64,000 bases of DNA from Streptomyces flavofungini (GCF_014650815.1 NZ_BMVR01000016.1:62001-126000), one strand, 5' to 3'; positions 31,065 to 39,994 are shown, numbered from the stretch's first letter. The notes: generated by a model not told the origin, from the sequence alone. Numbers and translations are program-made.

Positions 31065-31233
31065 CTGCCGCCCCCAACGCCGCATCGCCCCTGGCGCCGC
31101 GACTCTTCCCGACTGCGTTGTTCCCGAGATTCCCGACTGCGCTGCCCGGCACACCTGTTGACCTGGCCGGTACAGCTTTTGATCAGGTCATCAGCGTATC
31201 GGTGCGCACTGACATCCGGCAGGGGGCGGTGAA

Positions 31234-31269
31234 ATGCCGCCCGCCGAAGGGGTTCTCGGCGGGCGGCAT
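31234..31269 (-). terminator. 14-bp-stem terminator after the EF-G-like gene
   Basis: ATGCCGCCCGCCGA (31234-31247) pairs perfectly with TCGGCGGGCGGCAT (31256-31269) across an 8-nt loop, just past the EF-G-like stop at 31288. Confidence 0.9.
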
Positions 31270-31287
31270 CGTGGCCGGTCGGGTCAA

Positions 31288-33495
31288 CTAGACGCCGTTT
31301 TCGGCCTGTTCGCGGATCTTCTGGGAGAGCTGCGGGGGCATCGGTTCGTGCCGGGCGTAGCACCGGCTGAAGCGTGCGGTGCCCTGGGAGAGGGAGCGCA
31401 GGTCCACCGCGTACCGGCCGATCTCGATCTCGGGCACCTCGGCCCGTACCAGGGTGCGTCCGCCCGGGGCCTGTTCGGTGCCGACGACGCGGCCGCGCCG
31501 TCCGGACAGGTCGCTCATGACGGAGCCCACGTGCTCGTCGCCGACGAGGACGCGCACCTCGGCGACGGGTTCGAGCAGGTGGATGGTGGCGTCCGCGGCC
31601 GCTTCCCGGAGCGCGAGCGCGCCGGCCGTCTGGAACGCGGCGTCGGAGGAGTCCACCGAGTGCGCCTTGCCGTCGAGGAGCGTGACACGTACGTCGATGA
31701 GCTGGTAGCCGGCCGCGACGCCCTTGGCCGCCTGGGCGCGGATGCCCTTCTCCACGGAGGGGATGAACTGCCGGGGCACCGCGCCGCCGACGACCTTGTC
31801 GACGAACTCGATGCCGCTGCCGCCGGGCAGCGGCTCCACCTCGATCTCGCAGATGGCGAACTGGCCATGGCCGCCGGACTGTTTGACGTGGCGGCCGCGC
31901 CCGGTGGACTTGCCGCCGAACGTCTCCCGCAGGGAGACCTTGTGGGGTACGAGGTCGACCTGCACGCCGTAGCGGTTGCGCAGCCGCTCCAGGGCGACGT
32001 CCGCGTGCGCCTCGCCCAGGCACCACAGGACCACCTGGTGGGTGTCCTGGTTCTGTTCGAGCCGCATCGTCGGGTCCTCGGCGACGAGCCGGGAGAGGCC
32101 CTGGGAGAGCTTGTCCTCGTCGGCCTTGCTGTGCGCCTCGATGGCCAGCGGGAGCAGCGGGTCGGGCATGTCCCAGGGCTCCATCAGGAGCGGGTCGTCC
32201 TTGGCCGAGAGGGTGTCGCCGGTCTCGGCGCGGCCGAGTTTGGCGACGCAGGCCAGATCGCCCGCGATGGCCTGGCTGAGCGTGCGCTGCTGCTTGCCGA
32301 ACGGGGAGGACAGGGCGCCGACGCGCTCGTCGACGTCGTGGTCCTCGTGGCCCCGGTCGGCGAGGCCGTGGCCCGACACGTGCACGGTCTCGTCGGGGCG
32401 CAGCGTCCCGGAGAAGACGCGGACCAGCGAGATTCGGCCGACGTACGGGTCGGAGGCGGTCTTGACCACCTCGGCGGCGAGGGGGCCCTCGGGGTCGCAG
32501 GTGAGGGCCGGACGGGGCTTTCCCGCGGGGGTGGTGACGGCCGGGGCGGGGTGTTCCAGGGGGGTGGGGAAGCCGCCGGTGATGAGCTCCAGGAGTTCGA
32601 CGGTGCCGATGCCCTGGCGGGCGCCCTCGGCGGCGGGGGCGGCGGCGAGCACGGGGTGGAAGATGCCGCGCGCGACGGCCCGTTCCAGGTCCTGGACGAG
32701 GGTGTCGTAGTCGATGTCCGCGCCGCTGAGGTAGCGGTCCATCAGGGACTCGTCCTCGCTCTCGGCGATGATCCCCTCGATGAGTTTGTTGCGGGCCTCC
32801 TCGATCAGCGGCAGTTGGTCGGCGCCGGGTTCGGACTCCTTGCGTTCGCCCGACGCGTAGTCGAAGACCCGCTGCGAGAGCAGTCCGACCAGGCCGGTGA
32901 CGGGCGCGTGCCCGTCGGGTCCCTGCTCGCCGTGGAGCGGCAGGTACAGCGGGAGCACGGCGTCGGGGTCGTCGGCGCCGAAGGCCTCGGCGCAGCACCG
33001 CGTCATGTCCGTGAAGTCGGCGCGCGCCGCCTCCAGGTGCGTGACCACGATGGCCCGGGGCATGCCGACGGCCGCGCACTCCTCCCACACCATGCGGGTC
33101 GCGCCCGTGATGCCCTCGGCGCCCTCGGCCGCCGAGACGACGAAGAGGGCCGCGTCCGCGGCGCGCAGACCGGCCCTCAGTTCACCGACGAAGTCGGCGT
33201 ATCCCGGGGTGTCCAGGATATTGATCTTGTAGCCGCCCCATGCGACGGGGACGAGGGACAGCTGTACGGAGCGTTGCTGGCGGTGCTCTATGTCGTCGTA
33301 GTCCGAGACCGAGGTGCCGTCCTCCACCCGGCCCGCCCGGTTCACCGCCCCCGCGGTCAGCGCGAGGGCCTCCACCAGAGTCGTCTTGCCCGATCCGCTG
33401 TGGCCGACCAGCACCACATTCCGTACGGACGCGGGATGGTCGGCCGTCGCTGCCCTGCCGGCGGCTCCGGGGTGTGCATTCGCCTTGTCGCCCAT
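31288..33495 (-). CDS. elongation factor G-like protein (EF-G2 type) with degenerate G2 and G4 motifs
   Basis: A 735-aa translational-GTPase paralogue with all EF-G domains. The P-loop is intact (GHSGSGKT, residues 31-38), as is G3 (DTPGY, Asp95). In place of the guanine-reading NKxD it has T-H-L-E (152-155), and the switch I stretch IEHRQQRSVQLS lacks the usual GIT threonine. Domain IV keeps KSTGRGRHVKQSGGHGQFA. This is the actinobacterial EF-G2/FusA2-like group, whose role is unclear; it is not the housekeeping factor. ATG 33495 has GGAGG eight or nine bases upstream. It is divergent from pgsA and followed by its own terminator. Confidence 0.9.
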   Translation of the reverse strand: MGDKANAHPGAAGRAATADHPASVRNVVLVGHSGSGKTTLVEALALTAGAVNRAGRVEDGTSVSDYDDIEHRQQRSVQLSLVPVAWGGYKINILDTPGYADFVGELRAGLRAADAALFVVSAAEGAEGITGATRMVWEECAAVGMPRAIVVTHLEAARADFTDMTRCCAEAFGADDPDAVLPLYLPLHGEQGPDGHAPVTGLVGLLSQRVFDYASGERKESEPGADQLPLIEEARNKLIEGIIAESEDESLMDRYLSGADIDYDTLVQDLERAVARGIFHPVLAAAPAAEGARQGIGTVELLELITGGFPTPLEHPAPAVTTPAGKPRPALTCDPEGPLAAEVVKTASDPYVGRISLVRVFSGTLRPDETVHVSGHGLADRGHEDHDVDERVGALSSPFGKQQRTLSQAIAGDLACVAKLGRAETGDTLSAKDDPLLMEPWDMPDPLLPLAIEAHSKADEDKLSQGLSRLVAEDPTMRLEQNQDTHQVVLWCLGEAHADVALERLRNRYGVQVDLVPHKVSLRETFGGKSTGRGRHVKQSGGHGQFAICEIEVEPLPGGSGIEFVDKVVGGAVPRQFIPSVEKGIRAQAAKGVAAGYQLIDVRVTLLDGKAHSVDSSDAAFQTAGALALREAAADATIHLLEPVAEVRVLVGDEHVGSVMSDLSGRRGRVVGTEQAPGGRTLVRAEVPEIEIGRYAVDLRSLSQGTARFSRCYARHEPMPPQLSQKIREQAENGV

Positions 33496-33755
33496 GCCTT
33501 GGCCTCCCGGTTACGCGCATGGATGAGGAGGCTCAGCCCCCTCAGGGATGCTGGCTGTGCGCGGACACGCGGGACCCGCGTGCGGGGGCGGCTCCGGCGA
33601 CGCCCGCGGTGCTTCCGAGCTTTGCACTCGTGTCACGGTGCGTCCATACGTCGTACGCGATCGTGAGGGGGCGAGCCGGTGTGTCGCGGGCGTGACTACG
33701 ATGGGCCAGCCGGTGGCCAACGGGGCCGCCATGGGCACCGACCCTCGGGAAGGCC
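33496..33755. promoter_or_regulatory. divergent region between the EF-G-like gene and pgsA
   Basis: TACGAT at 33697-33702 is a likely -10 for the pgsA operon, giving a leader of about 47 nt. Nothing else was recognised in these 260 bp. Confidence 0.4.
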
Positions 33756-34430
33756 ATGCTGAACAAGTACGCGCGTGCATTCTTCACGCGTGTCCTCACA
33801 CCGTTCGCCGCGTTTCTCATCCGCCGCGGGGTCAGTCCCGACACGGTGACGTTCATCGGCACGGCCGGTGTCGTGGCGGGAGCGCTGGTCTTCTACCCCA
33901 GGGGAGAGTTTTTCTGGGGCACGGTCGTCATCACGCTGTTCGTGTTCTCGGACCTGGTCGACGGCAACATGGCACGCCAGCTCGGCCGCTCCAGCAGGTG
34001 GGGGGCGTTCCTCGACTCCACCCTCGACCGGGTCGCGGACGGCGCGATCTTCGGTGGCTTCGCGCTCTGGTACGCCGGGTCCGGCGACGACAACATCCTG
34101 TGCGCGGTCTCCCTCTTCTGCCTGGCCAGCGGCCAGGTCGTGTCGTACACGAAGGCACGCGGCGAGGCGATCGGGCTGCCGGTCGCCGTCAACGGCCTGG
34201 TCGAGCGGGCCGAGCGCCTGGTGATCTCGCTGGTCGCGGCGGGCTTCGCGGGGCTGCACAAGTTCGGGGTTCCGGGCATCGACGTGCTGCTTCCCGTCGC
34301 CCTGTGGATCGTCGCCGTCGGCAGCCTCGTCACGCTGGTGCAGCGCGTGGTGACCGTGCGCCGCGAGGCGGAGGAGGCGGACCAGGAGGCCGCCAACGAG
34401 ACGCCCCAGGAGAGCGAGACGGCCTCATGA
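33756..34430 (+). CDS. pgsA: phosphatidylinositol phosphate synthase (CDP-alcohol phosphatidyltransferase)
   Basis: Integral membrane enzyme, 224 aa, joining CDP-diacylglycerol to inositol phosphate in actinobacteria. The family motif D-x2-DG-x2-AR-x8-G-x3-D-x3-D is complete: Asp66, Asp69, Gly70, Ala73, Arg74, Gly83, Asp87, Asp91. About six membrane helices are predicted. It overlaps the next gene (ATGA), and the trio pgsA, acyltransferase, pimA has the same order as mycobacterial Rv2612c-Rv2610c, which supports inositol phosphate over glycerol phosphate as acceptor. Its product starts phosphatidylinositol mannoside synthesis. Confidence 0.93.
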   Translation: MLNKYARAFFTRVLTPFAAFLIRRGVSPDTVTFIGTAGVVAGALVFYPRGEFFWGTVVITLFVFSDLVDGNMARQLGRSSRWGAFLDSTLDRVADGAIFGGFALWYAGSGDDNILCAVSLFCLASGQVVSYTKARGEAIGLPVAVNGLVERAERLVISLVAAGFAGLHKFGVPGIDVLLPVALWIVAVGSLVTLVQRVVTVRREAEEADQEAANETPQESETAS

Positions 34431-35470
34431 GCCGCACTACGGAGAAGCTCACTGACGCGCTGTACGGCCTCGGCTGGAGCACCGTCAAGAAGCTTCCCGA
34501 GCGCACCGCCGTGCGCCTGGGCCGCACCATCGCCGACCTCGCCTGGAAGCGGCGCGGCAAGGGCGTCCTGCGCCTGGAGGCGAACTACGCGCGCGTGGTG
34601 CCCGACGCGTCCCCGGCGCGCCTGGCCGAGCTGTCCAAGGCGGGCATGCGCTCGTACATGCGGTACTGGATGGAGTCCTTCCGGCTGCCCGCCTGGAGCA
34701 AGGACCGGATCAGGAACGGGTTTGCCGCCGACGATCTGCACCACCTCACCGACGGCCTGGCCTCGGGCCGGGGCGTGATCCTCGCGCTGCCGCACCTGGG
34801 CAACTGGGACCTGGCCGGGGCCTGGGTCACCACGAAGCTGGAGACCCCGTTCACGACCGTGCAGGAACGGCAGAAGCCCGAGTCCCTGTACGACCGCTTC
34901 GTGGCCTACCGCAGCGGCCTCGGCATGGAGGTCCTGCCGCACACCGGCGGCTCCGCCTTCGGGACGCTGGCACGCCGCCTGCGCGCGGGCGGGCTCGTCT
35001 GCCTGGTCGCGGACCGCGACCTGTCGGCTTCCGGCGTCGAGGTGAAGTTCTTCGGCGAGAGCGCGCGGATGCCCGCAGGGCCCGCCGCGCTCGCCCAGCA
35101 GACCGGGGCCCTGCTGCTTCCGGTGACGCTCTGGTACGACGACTCGCCCATCATGCGCGGCCGCGTCCACCCGCCGGTCGACGTGCCCGAGACGGGGACG
35201 CGCGGCGAGAAGACGGCCGCCATGACGCAGGCGCTCGCCGACGCGTTCGCCACGGGGATCGCCGACCATCCGGAGGACTGGCACATGCTGCAGCGCCTGT
35301 GGATCGCGGACCTGGACCCGGCGAAGGCGCCGTCTTCGGAGTCATCGCCTTCCGAACCGTCGCCTTCCGAACCGTCGCCTTCCGCGCCGACGCCTTCCGC
35401 ACCGTCGCCCACGGAGACATCGCCTTCCACATCGAGGTCTACGGAGACGCCGGGCGAGGGGTCGCCGTGA
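34427..35470 (+). CDS. phosphatidylinositol mannoside acyltransferase (LpxL/HtrB family)
   Basis: Membrane-associated acyltransferase of 347 aa that in mycobacteria (PatA, Rv2611c) acylates the mannose of PIM1/PIM2. The catalytic H-x4-D motif is in LPHLGNWDLAG (His near 123), followed by FTTVQERQKPESLYDRFV and LVADRDLSASGVEVKFFG. The last 45 residues are Ser/Pro repeats (SEPSPSEPSPSAPTPSAPS), an unusual low-complexity tail. ATG 34427 overlaps the pgsA stop, and the stop overlaps the pimA start (GTGA), so all three are translationally coupled. Confidence 0.9.
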   Translation: MSRTTEKLTDALYGLGWSTVKKLPERTAVRLGRTIADLAWKRRGKGVLRLEANYARVVPDASPARLAELSKAGMRSYMRYWMESFRLPAWSKDRIRNGFAADDLHHLTDGLASGRGVILALPHLGNWDLAGAWVTTKLETPFTTVQERQKPESLYDRFVAYRSGLGMEVLPHTGGSAFGTLARRLRAGGLVCLVADRDLSASGVEVKFFGESARMPAGPAALAQQTGALLLPVTLWYDDSPIMRGRVHPPVDVPETGTRGEKTAAMTQALADAFATGIADHPEDWHMLQRLWIADLDPAKAPSSESSPSEPSPSEPSPSAPTPSAPSPTETSPSTSRSTETPGEGSP

Positions 35471-36633
35471 AGGTCGGCATCGTCTGCCCCTACTCCTGGG
35501 ACGTGCCGGGCGGCGTCCAGTTCCACATCCGCGATCTGGCGGAGCACCTCATCCGCCTGGGACATGAGGTCTCCGTCCTCGCGCCTGCGGACGACGAGAC
35601 CCCACTGCCGCCGTACGTGGTGTCGGCGGGCCGGGCCGTTCCGGTTCCCTACAACGGCTCCGTGGCACGGCTGAACTTCGGATTCCTTTCGGCCGCGCGG
35701 GTGCGGCGGTGGCTGCACGACGGCACCTTCGACGTGATCCACATCCACGAGCCGACCTCCCCGTCGCTCGGCCTGCTCACGTGCTGGGCGGCGCAGGGTC
35801 CGATCGTCGCCACGTTCCACACCTCCAACCCGCGCTCGCGAGCCATGATCGCCGCGTACCCGATCCTGCAGCCCGCCCTGGAGAAGATCAGCGCGCGCAT
35901 CGCGGTCAGCGAGTACGCGCGCCGCACGCTCGTGGAGCACCTGGGCGGCGACGCGGTGGTCATCCCCAACGGCGTCGACGTCGAGTTCTTCGCCCGCGCC
36001 GAGCCCAAGCCCGAGTGGCAGGGCCAGACGATCGGCTTCATCGGGCGCATCGACGAGCCCCGCAAGGGCCTGCCGGTGCTGATGCGGGCCCTGCCCCGGA
36101 TCTTCGCGGCGCGCCCCGAAGCCCGCCTCCTGGTGGCCGGCCGCGGCGACGAGGAGGAGGCCGTCGCCTCCCTGCCCGCCGAGCTGCGCTCCCGCGTGGA
36201 GTTCCTCGGCATGGTCAGCGACGAGGACAAGGCGCGCCTGCTGCGCAGCGTCGACGTGTACGTCGCCCCGAACACCGGCGGCGAGAGCTTCGGCATCATC
36301 CTCGTCGAGGCGATGTCCGCGGGCGCCCCCGTACTCGCCAGCGACCTCGACGCCTTCGCCCAGGTCCTCGACCAGGGCGCGGCGGGCGACCTGTTCGCCA
36401 ACGAGGACGCCGACTCCCTGTCCGACGCGGCGATCCGCCTCCTGCGCGACCCCGGCCGCCGCGAGGAGCTGCGCGAGCGGGGCAGCAAGCACGTCCGCCG
36501 CTTCGACTGGTCGACGGTCGGAGCGGACATCCTGTCGGTCTACGAGACGGTGACGGACGGCGCGGCGGCGGTGGCCACGGACGAACGCACGGGCCTGCGG
36601 GCACGCTTCGGCTTGGCGAAGGACAAGTTGTAG
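35467..36633 (+). CDS. pimA: phosphatidylinositol alpha-mannosyltransferase, GT4 family
   Basis: Glycosyltransferase of 388 aa transferring mannose from GDP-mannose to phosphatidylinositol at the inner face of the membrane. The N-terminal acceptor domain has CPYSWDVPGGVQFHIRDLAE with the GGVQ loop; DVIHIHEP and ATFHTSNPRS follow. The donor domain has IGFIGRIDEPRKGLPVL and PNTGGESFGIILVEAMSAG, the E-x7-E motif of GT4 enzymes. GTG 35467 overlaps the upstream stop by four bases. It closes the operon; only intergenic repeats lie before the next gene. Confidence 0.93.
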   Translation: MKVGIVCPYSWDVPGGVQFHIRDLAEHLIRLGHEVSVLAPADDETPLPPYVVSAGRAVPVPYNGSVARLNFGFLSAARVRRWLHDGTFDVIHIHEPTSPSLGLLTCWAAQGPIVATFHTSNPRSRAMIAAYPILQPALEKISARIAVSEYARRTLVEHLGGDAVVIPNGVDVEFFARAEPKPEWQGQTIGFIGRIDEPRKGLPVLMRALPRIFAARPEARLLVAGRGDEEEAVASLPAELRSRVEFLGMVSDEDKARLLRSVDVYVAPNTGGESFGIILVEAMSAGAPVLASDLDAFAQVLDQGAAGDLFANEDADSLSDAAIRLLRDPGRREELRERGSKHVRRFDWSTVGADILSVYETVTDGAAAVATDERTGLRARFGLAKDKL

Positions 36634-36684
36634 CGCTGGGCGCGACGGGGTGCGGGGGCCCGTCCGGCCGACGGGGGAAGCAAT

Positions 36685-36711
36685 CAGCCCGTCCGGCGCT
36701 TGAGGACGAAG
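36685..36711 (+). repeat. dispersed intergenic repeat, copy 4
   Basis: CAGCCCGTCCGGCGCTTGAG followed by GACGAA, the cleanest match to the shared element. It lies between pimA and the LemA-like gene. Confidence 0.75.
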
Positions 36712-36820
36712 GCGAAGGCCGATATCGGCACCCCGGCGGACGGCGCCTCCGGGACGGCCCGAGGCCGCGGCCGACCAGCCCCCGCTGTCCAGGGCGCCCC
36801 CGCCAGATACCTTTGCGGGC

Positions 36821-37366
36821 GTGACCTCCACGTTGATCTGGATCGCCGTCGGCCTCTTCGCGATCGGCCTCTACCTGAGCTGGACCGCCGGCCGCCTCGA
36901 CCGGCTGCACGCGCGCATCGACGCGGCCCGCGCCGCCCTCGACGCGCAACTGCTGCGCCGCGCCTCGGTGACCCAGGAGGTGGCCACCTCCGGCGTGCTC
37001 GACCCGGCGGCGTCCATCGTCCTGTACGAGGCGGCGCACGCGGCCCGGCAGGCGGAGGAGGAACACCGTGAGGTCGCCGAGAGCGAGCTGAGCCAGGCGT
37101 TGCGGGCCGTCTTCGAGGACGCGGGGCAGGTCGACGCGGTGCGGGAGGCCCCGGGCGGCGAGGGGGCCGCGACCGAGCTGGCCCAGGCGGTCCGCCGGGT
37201 GCCGATGGCCCGGCGCTTCCACAACGACGCCGTACGCGCCGCCCGCGCCCTGCGCCGCCACCGCAAGGTCCGCTGGTTCCGGCTCGCCGGACACGCCCCG
37301 TTCCCCATGGCCTTCGAGATGGACGACGTGGCCCCGCCGGTGCTCGCGGACCGGCCGGGGACGTAG
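36821..37366 (+). CDS. LemA-like membrane-anchored helical protein
   Basis: A 181-aa protein with one N-terminal helix (about 5-22, LIWIAVGLFAIGLYLSWTAG) followed by long helices. RLDRLHARIDAARAALDAQLLRR and RRFHNDAVRAARALRRH resemble LemA-family signatures (NRVDxAWAQLDVQLKRR and FNDAV). Mycobacteria have a membrane protein at this place after pimA (Rv2609c), so the linkage is old. GTG 36821 lacks a ribosome site; AGATAC (36805-36810) may serve as -10 of a leaderless message. The stop codon lies in a small direct repeat. Function unknown. Confidence 0.68.
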   Translation: MTSTLIWIAVGLFAIGLYLSWTAGRLDRLHARIDAARAALDAQLLRRASVTQEVATSGVLDPAASIVLYEAAHAARQAEEEHREVAESELSQALRAVFEDAGQVDAVREAPGGEGAATELAQAVRRVPMARRFHNDAVRAARALRRHRKVRWFRLAGHAPFPMAFEMDDVAPPVLADRPGT

Positions 37367-37418
37367 AACGGGCCGGGGACGTAGAGACGTAGAACGGGCC
37401 GGGACGTAGAACGGGCCG
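37360..37418 (+). repeat. three direct repeats of GACGTAGAACGGGCCGGG
   Basis: Copies start at 37360, 37386 and 37403, the last partly changed. The first contains the stop codon (TAG 37364-37366) of the LemA-like gene, so the repeat arose at the gene's 3' end. Confidence 0.8.
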
Positions 37419-37635
37419 CCCGGAGCGTAATCGCGCCACCGCTCACGGCGAAAAACGATCCACGGCCTCACCATTGGCCCTTGCTGTGGCCTGGTCCCGG
37501 GACGTTTCCTCGATACCAGCGGAAACGCGACGGAAGCCGGACGGGAGCCGGATTCCGGCCGCCGTCCCCGCCCGGCGGCGCCCCCGCGGCGTGCCCGCCC
37601 CCTGTCACCGCCTTCGCACCGAGTGAGGTCAACCC

Positions 37636-38559
37636 GTGTCCAGCACGCTCTCCAGCAGCCCCCAGCCCGCCGAGAACACCGCGACCGGCACCGCCCGCGT
37701 GAAGCGCGGCATGGCCGAGCAGCTCAAGGGCGGCGTGATCATGGACGTGGTCGACGCCGAGCAGGCGAAGATCGCCGAGGACGCGGGCGCCGTCGCCGTC
37801 ATGGCCCTGGAGCGGGTCCCGGCCGACATCCGCAAGGACGGCGGCGTGGCCCGGATGTCCGACCCGAACATGATCGAAGAGATCATCGAGGCCGTCTCCA
37901 TCCCGGTCATGGCCAAGTCCCGCATCGGCCACTTCGTCGAGGCCCAGGTCCTGCAGTCCCTGGGTGTCGACTACATCGACGAGTCCGAGGTCCTGACCCC
38001 GGCCGACGAGGTCAACCACAGCGACAAGTTCGCGTTCACGACCCCCTTCGTGTGCGGTGCCACCAACCTCGGCGAGGCCCTGCGCCGCATCGCCGAGGGC
38101 GCCGCCATGATCCGCTCCAAGGGCGAGGCCGGCACCGGCAACGTCGTCGAGGCCGTCCGCCACCTGCGGCAGATCAAGAACGAGATCGCCAAGCTGCGCG
38201 GCTTCGACAACAACGAGCTGTACGCCGCGGCCAAGGAGCTGCGCGCCCCGTACGAGCTGGTCAAGGAGGTCTCCGAGCTGGGCAAGCTGCCGGTGGTCCT
38301 CTTCTCCGCCGGTGGTGTCGCGACCCCCGCCGACGCCGCGCTGATGCGCCAGCTCGGCGCCGAGGGCGTCTTCGTGGGCTCCGGCATCTTCAAGTCCGGC
38401 GACCCGGCCAAGCGCGCCGCCGCCATCGTGAAGGCCACCACCTTCTTCGATGACCCCAAGATCATCGCGGACGCGTCCCGCAACCTCGGCGAGGCCATGG
38501 TCGGCATCAACTGCGACACCCTGCCCGAGTCCGAGCGCTACGCCAACCGCGGCTGGTAA
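37636..38559 (+). CDS. pdxS: pyridoxal 5'-phosphate synthase subunit PdxS
   Basis: Synthase subunit of the ribose-5-phosphate-dependent vitamin B6 pathway, 307 aa. It combines ribose 5-phosphate, glyceraldehyde 3-phosphate and ammonia from PdxT. Near-invariant stretches are present: GGVIMDVVDAEQAKIAEDAG, ALERVPADIRKDGGVARMSD, VMAKSRIGHFVEAQ (catalytic Lys), VPFVCGATNLGEALRR-like TPFVCGATNLGEALRRI, and GSGIFKSGDPAKRA. GTG 37636 follows GTGAGGTC. PdxS forms a dodecamer with PdxT, whose gene follows three bases later. Confidence 0.97.
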   Translation: MSSTLSSSPQPAENTATGTARVKRGMAEQLKGGVIMDVVDAEQAKIAEDAGAVAVMALERVPADIRKDGGVARMSDPNMIEEIIEAVSIPVMAKSRIGHFVEAQVLQSLGVDYIDESEVLTPADEVNHSDKFAFTTPFVCGATNLGEALRRIAEGAAMIRSKGEAGTGNVVEAVRHLRQIKNEIAKLRGFDNNELYAAAKELRAPYELVKEVSELGKLPVVLFSAGGVATPADAALMRQLGAEGVFVGSGIFKSGDPAKRAAAIVKATTFFDDPKIIADASRNLGEAMVGINCDTLPESERYANRGW

Positions 38560-38562
38560 CCC

Positions 38563-39171
38563 GTGAACGACACCCCCGTGATCGGTGTCCTGGCCCTCCA
38601 GGGCGACGTACGGGAGCACCTCGTCGCCCTGGCCACGGCCGACGCCGTGGCCAGGCCGGTGCGGCGCCCCGAAGAACTCGCCGAGGTGGACGGCCTGGTC
38701 ATCCCCGGCGGCGAGTCGACCACCATCTCCAAGCTGGCGGCGCTCTTCGGCCTTCTTGAGCCCCTACGCGCGCGCGTGCGTGAAGGCATGCCGGTCTACG
38801 GCACCTGCGCGGGCATGATCATGCTCGCCGACAAGATCCTCGACCCGCGTTCGGGCCAGGAGACGCTCGGCGGCATCGACATGATCGTGCGCCGCAACGC
38901 CTTCGGGCGGCAGAACGAGTCCTTCGAAGCGGCCGTCGACATCAAGGGCGTCGCGGGGGACCCTGTGGAGGGCGTCTTCATCCGCGCGCCGTGGGTGGAG
39001 TCGGTCGGCGCCGACGTCGACGTGCTCGCCGAGCACGAGGGACACATCGTCGCCGTACGCCAGGGCGACGCGCTCGCCACGTCCTTCCACCCCGAGCTGA
39101 CGGGCGACCACAGGGTGCACGCCTTGTTCGTCGAGATGGTGCGGGCGAAGCAGGCGCCGCGGTCCTTGTAG
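38563..39171 (+). CDS. pdxT: pyridoxal 5'-phosphate synthase glutaminase subunit PdxT
   Basis: Glutamine amidotransferase subunit, 202 aa, that supplies ammonia to PdxS. The triad is Cys82 (VYGTCAGMI), His176 and Glu178 (SFHPELTGDHR), and the oxyanion/substrate stretch IPGGESTTISKLA is present. GTG 38563 lies three bases after the pdxS stop; no separate promoter is seen, so the pair is one unit. Confidence 0.96.
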   Translation: MNDTPVIGVLALQGDVREHLVALATADAVARPVRRPEELAEVDGLVIPGGESTTISKLAALFGLLEPLRARVREGMPVYGTCAGMIMLADKILDPRSGQETLGGIDMIVRRNAFGRQNESFEAAVDIKGVAGDPVEGVFIRAPWVESVGADVDVLAEHEGHIVAVRQGDALATSFHPELTGDHRVHALFVEMVRAKQAPRSL

Positions 39172-39217
39172 GATCTCTGGCGTTCGTACTGGTTGGTTAC
39201 GCGAAGGAGACAGGCAG

Positions 39218-39970
39218 ATGTCCGGCCACTCTAAATGGGCTACGACGAAGCACAAGAAGGCCGTGATCGACGCCAAGCGCGGCAAGCTCTTCGCGAAGAT
39301 GATCAAGAACATCGAGGTCGCGGCCCGCACGGGCGGCGCCGACGTGTCCGGCAACCCGACCCTCTTCGACGCCATCCAGAAGGCCAAGAAGAGCTCGGTG
39401 CCGAACAAGAACATCGACTCCGCGGTCAAGCGCGGCGCCGGTCTCGAAGCCGGTGGCGCCGACTACGAGACGATCATGTACGAGGGCTACGGCCCCAACG
39501 GCGTCGCGGTGCTCATCGAGTGTCTGACCGACAACCGCAACCGCGCGGCGTCCGACGTGCGCGTCGCGATGACCCGCAACGGCGGCTCGATGGCCGACCC
39601 GGGCTCCGTGTCGTACCTCTTCAACCGCAAGGGCGTCGTCATCGTCGCCAAGGGTGAGCTGACCGAGGACGACGTCCTGGGCGCCGTGCTCGACGCGGGC
39701 GCCGAGGAGGTCAACGACCTGGGCGAGTCGTTCGAGGTGCTGAGCGAGGCCACCGACCTGGTCGCGGTGCGCACCGCGCTCCAGGAGGCCGGCATCGACT
39801 ACGACTCGGCCGAGGCCAACTTCGTCCCGACCATGCAGATCGAGCTGGACGAGGACGGCGCCCGCAAGATCTTCAAGCTCATCGACGCCCTCGAGGACAG
39901 CGACGACGTGCAGAACGTCTTCGCCAACTTCGACGTCTCCGACGACGTCATGGCCAAGGTCGACGCCTGA
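39218..39970 (+). CDS. yebC: YebC/PmpR-family (TACO1-like) protein
   Basis: A 250-aa protein of the YebC family. It begins with MSGHSKWATTKHKKAVIDAKRGKLFAKMIKNI, the hallmark start, and has RAASDVRVAMTRNGGSMADPGSVSYLF. Members were described as transcription regulators and more recently linked to translation of difficult proline-containing stretches. GGAGACAGGCAG gives a good ribosome site. It lies just upstream of ruvC, the common arrangement, but a strong terminator separates them. Confidence 0.95.
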   Translation: MSGHSKWATTKHKKAVIDAKRGKLFAKMIKNIEVAARTGGADVSGNPTLFDAIQKAKKSSVPNKNIDSAVKRGAGLEAGGADYETIMYEGYGPNGVAVLIECLTDNRNRAASDVRVAMTRNGGSMADPGSVSYLFNRKGVVIVAKGELTEDDVLGAVLDAGAEEVNDLGESFEVLSEATDLVAVRTALQEAGIDYDSAEANFVPTMQIELDEDGARKIFKLIDALEDSDDVQNVFANFDVSDDVMAKVDA

Positions 39971-39994
39971 GCGGCACACCACGGCAACCGGCGA

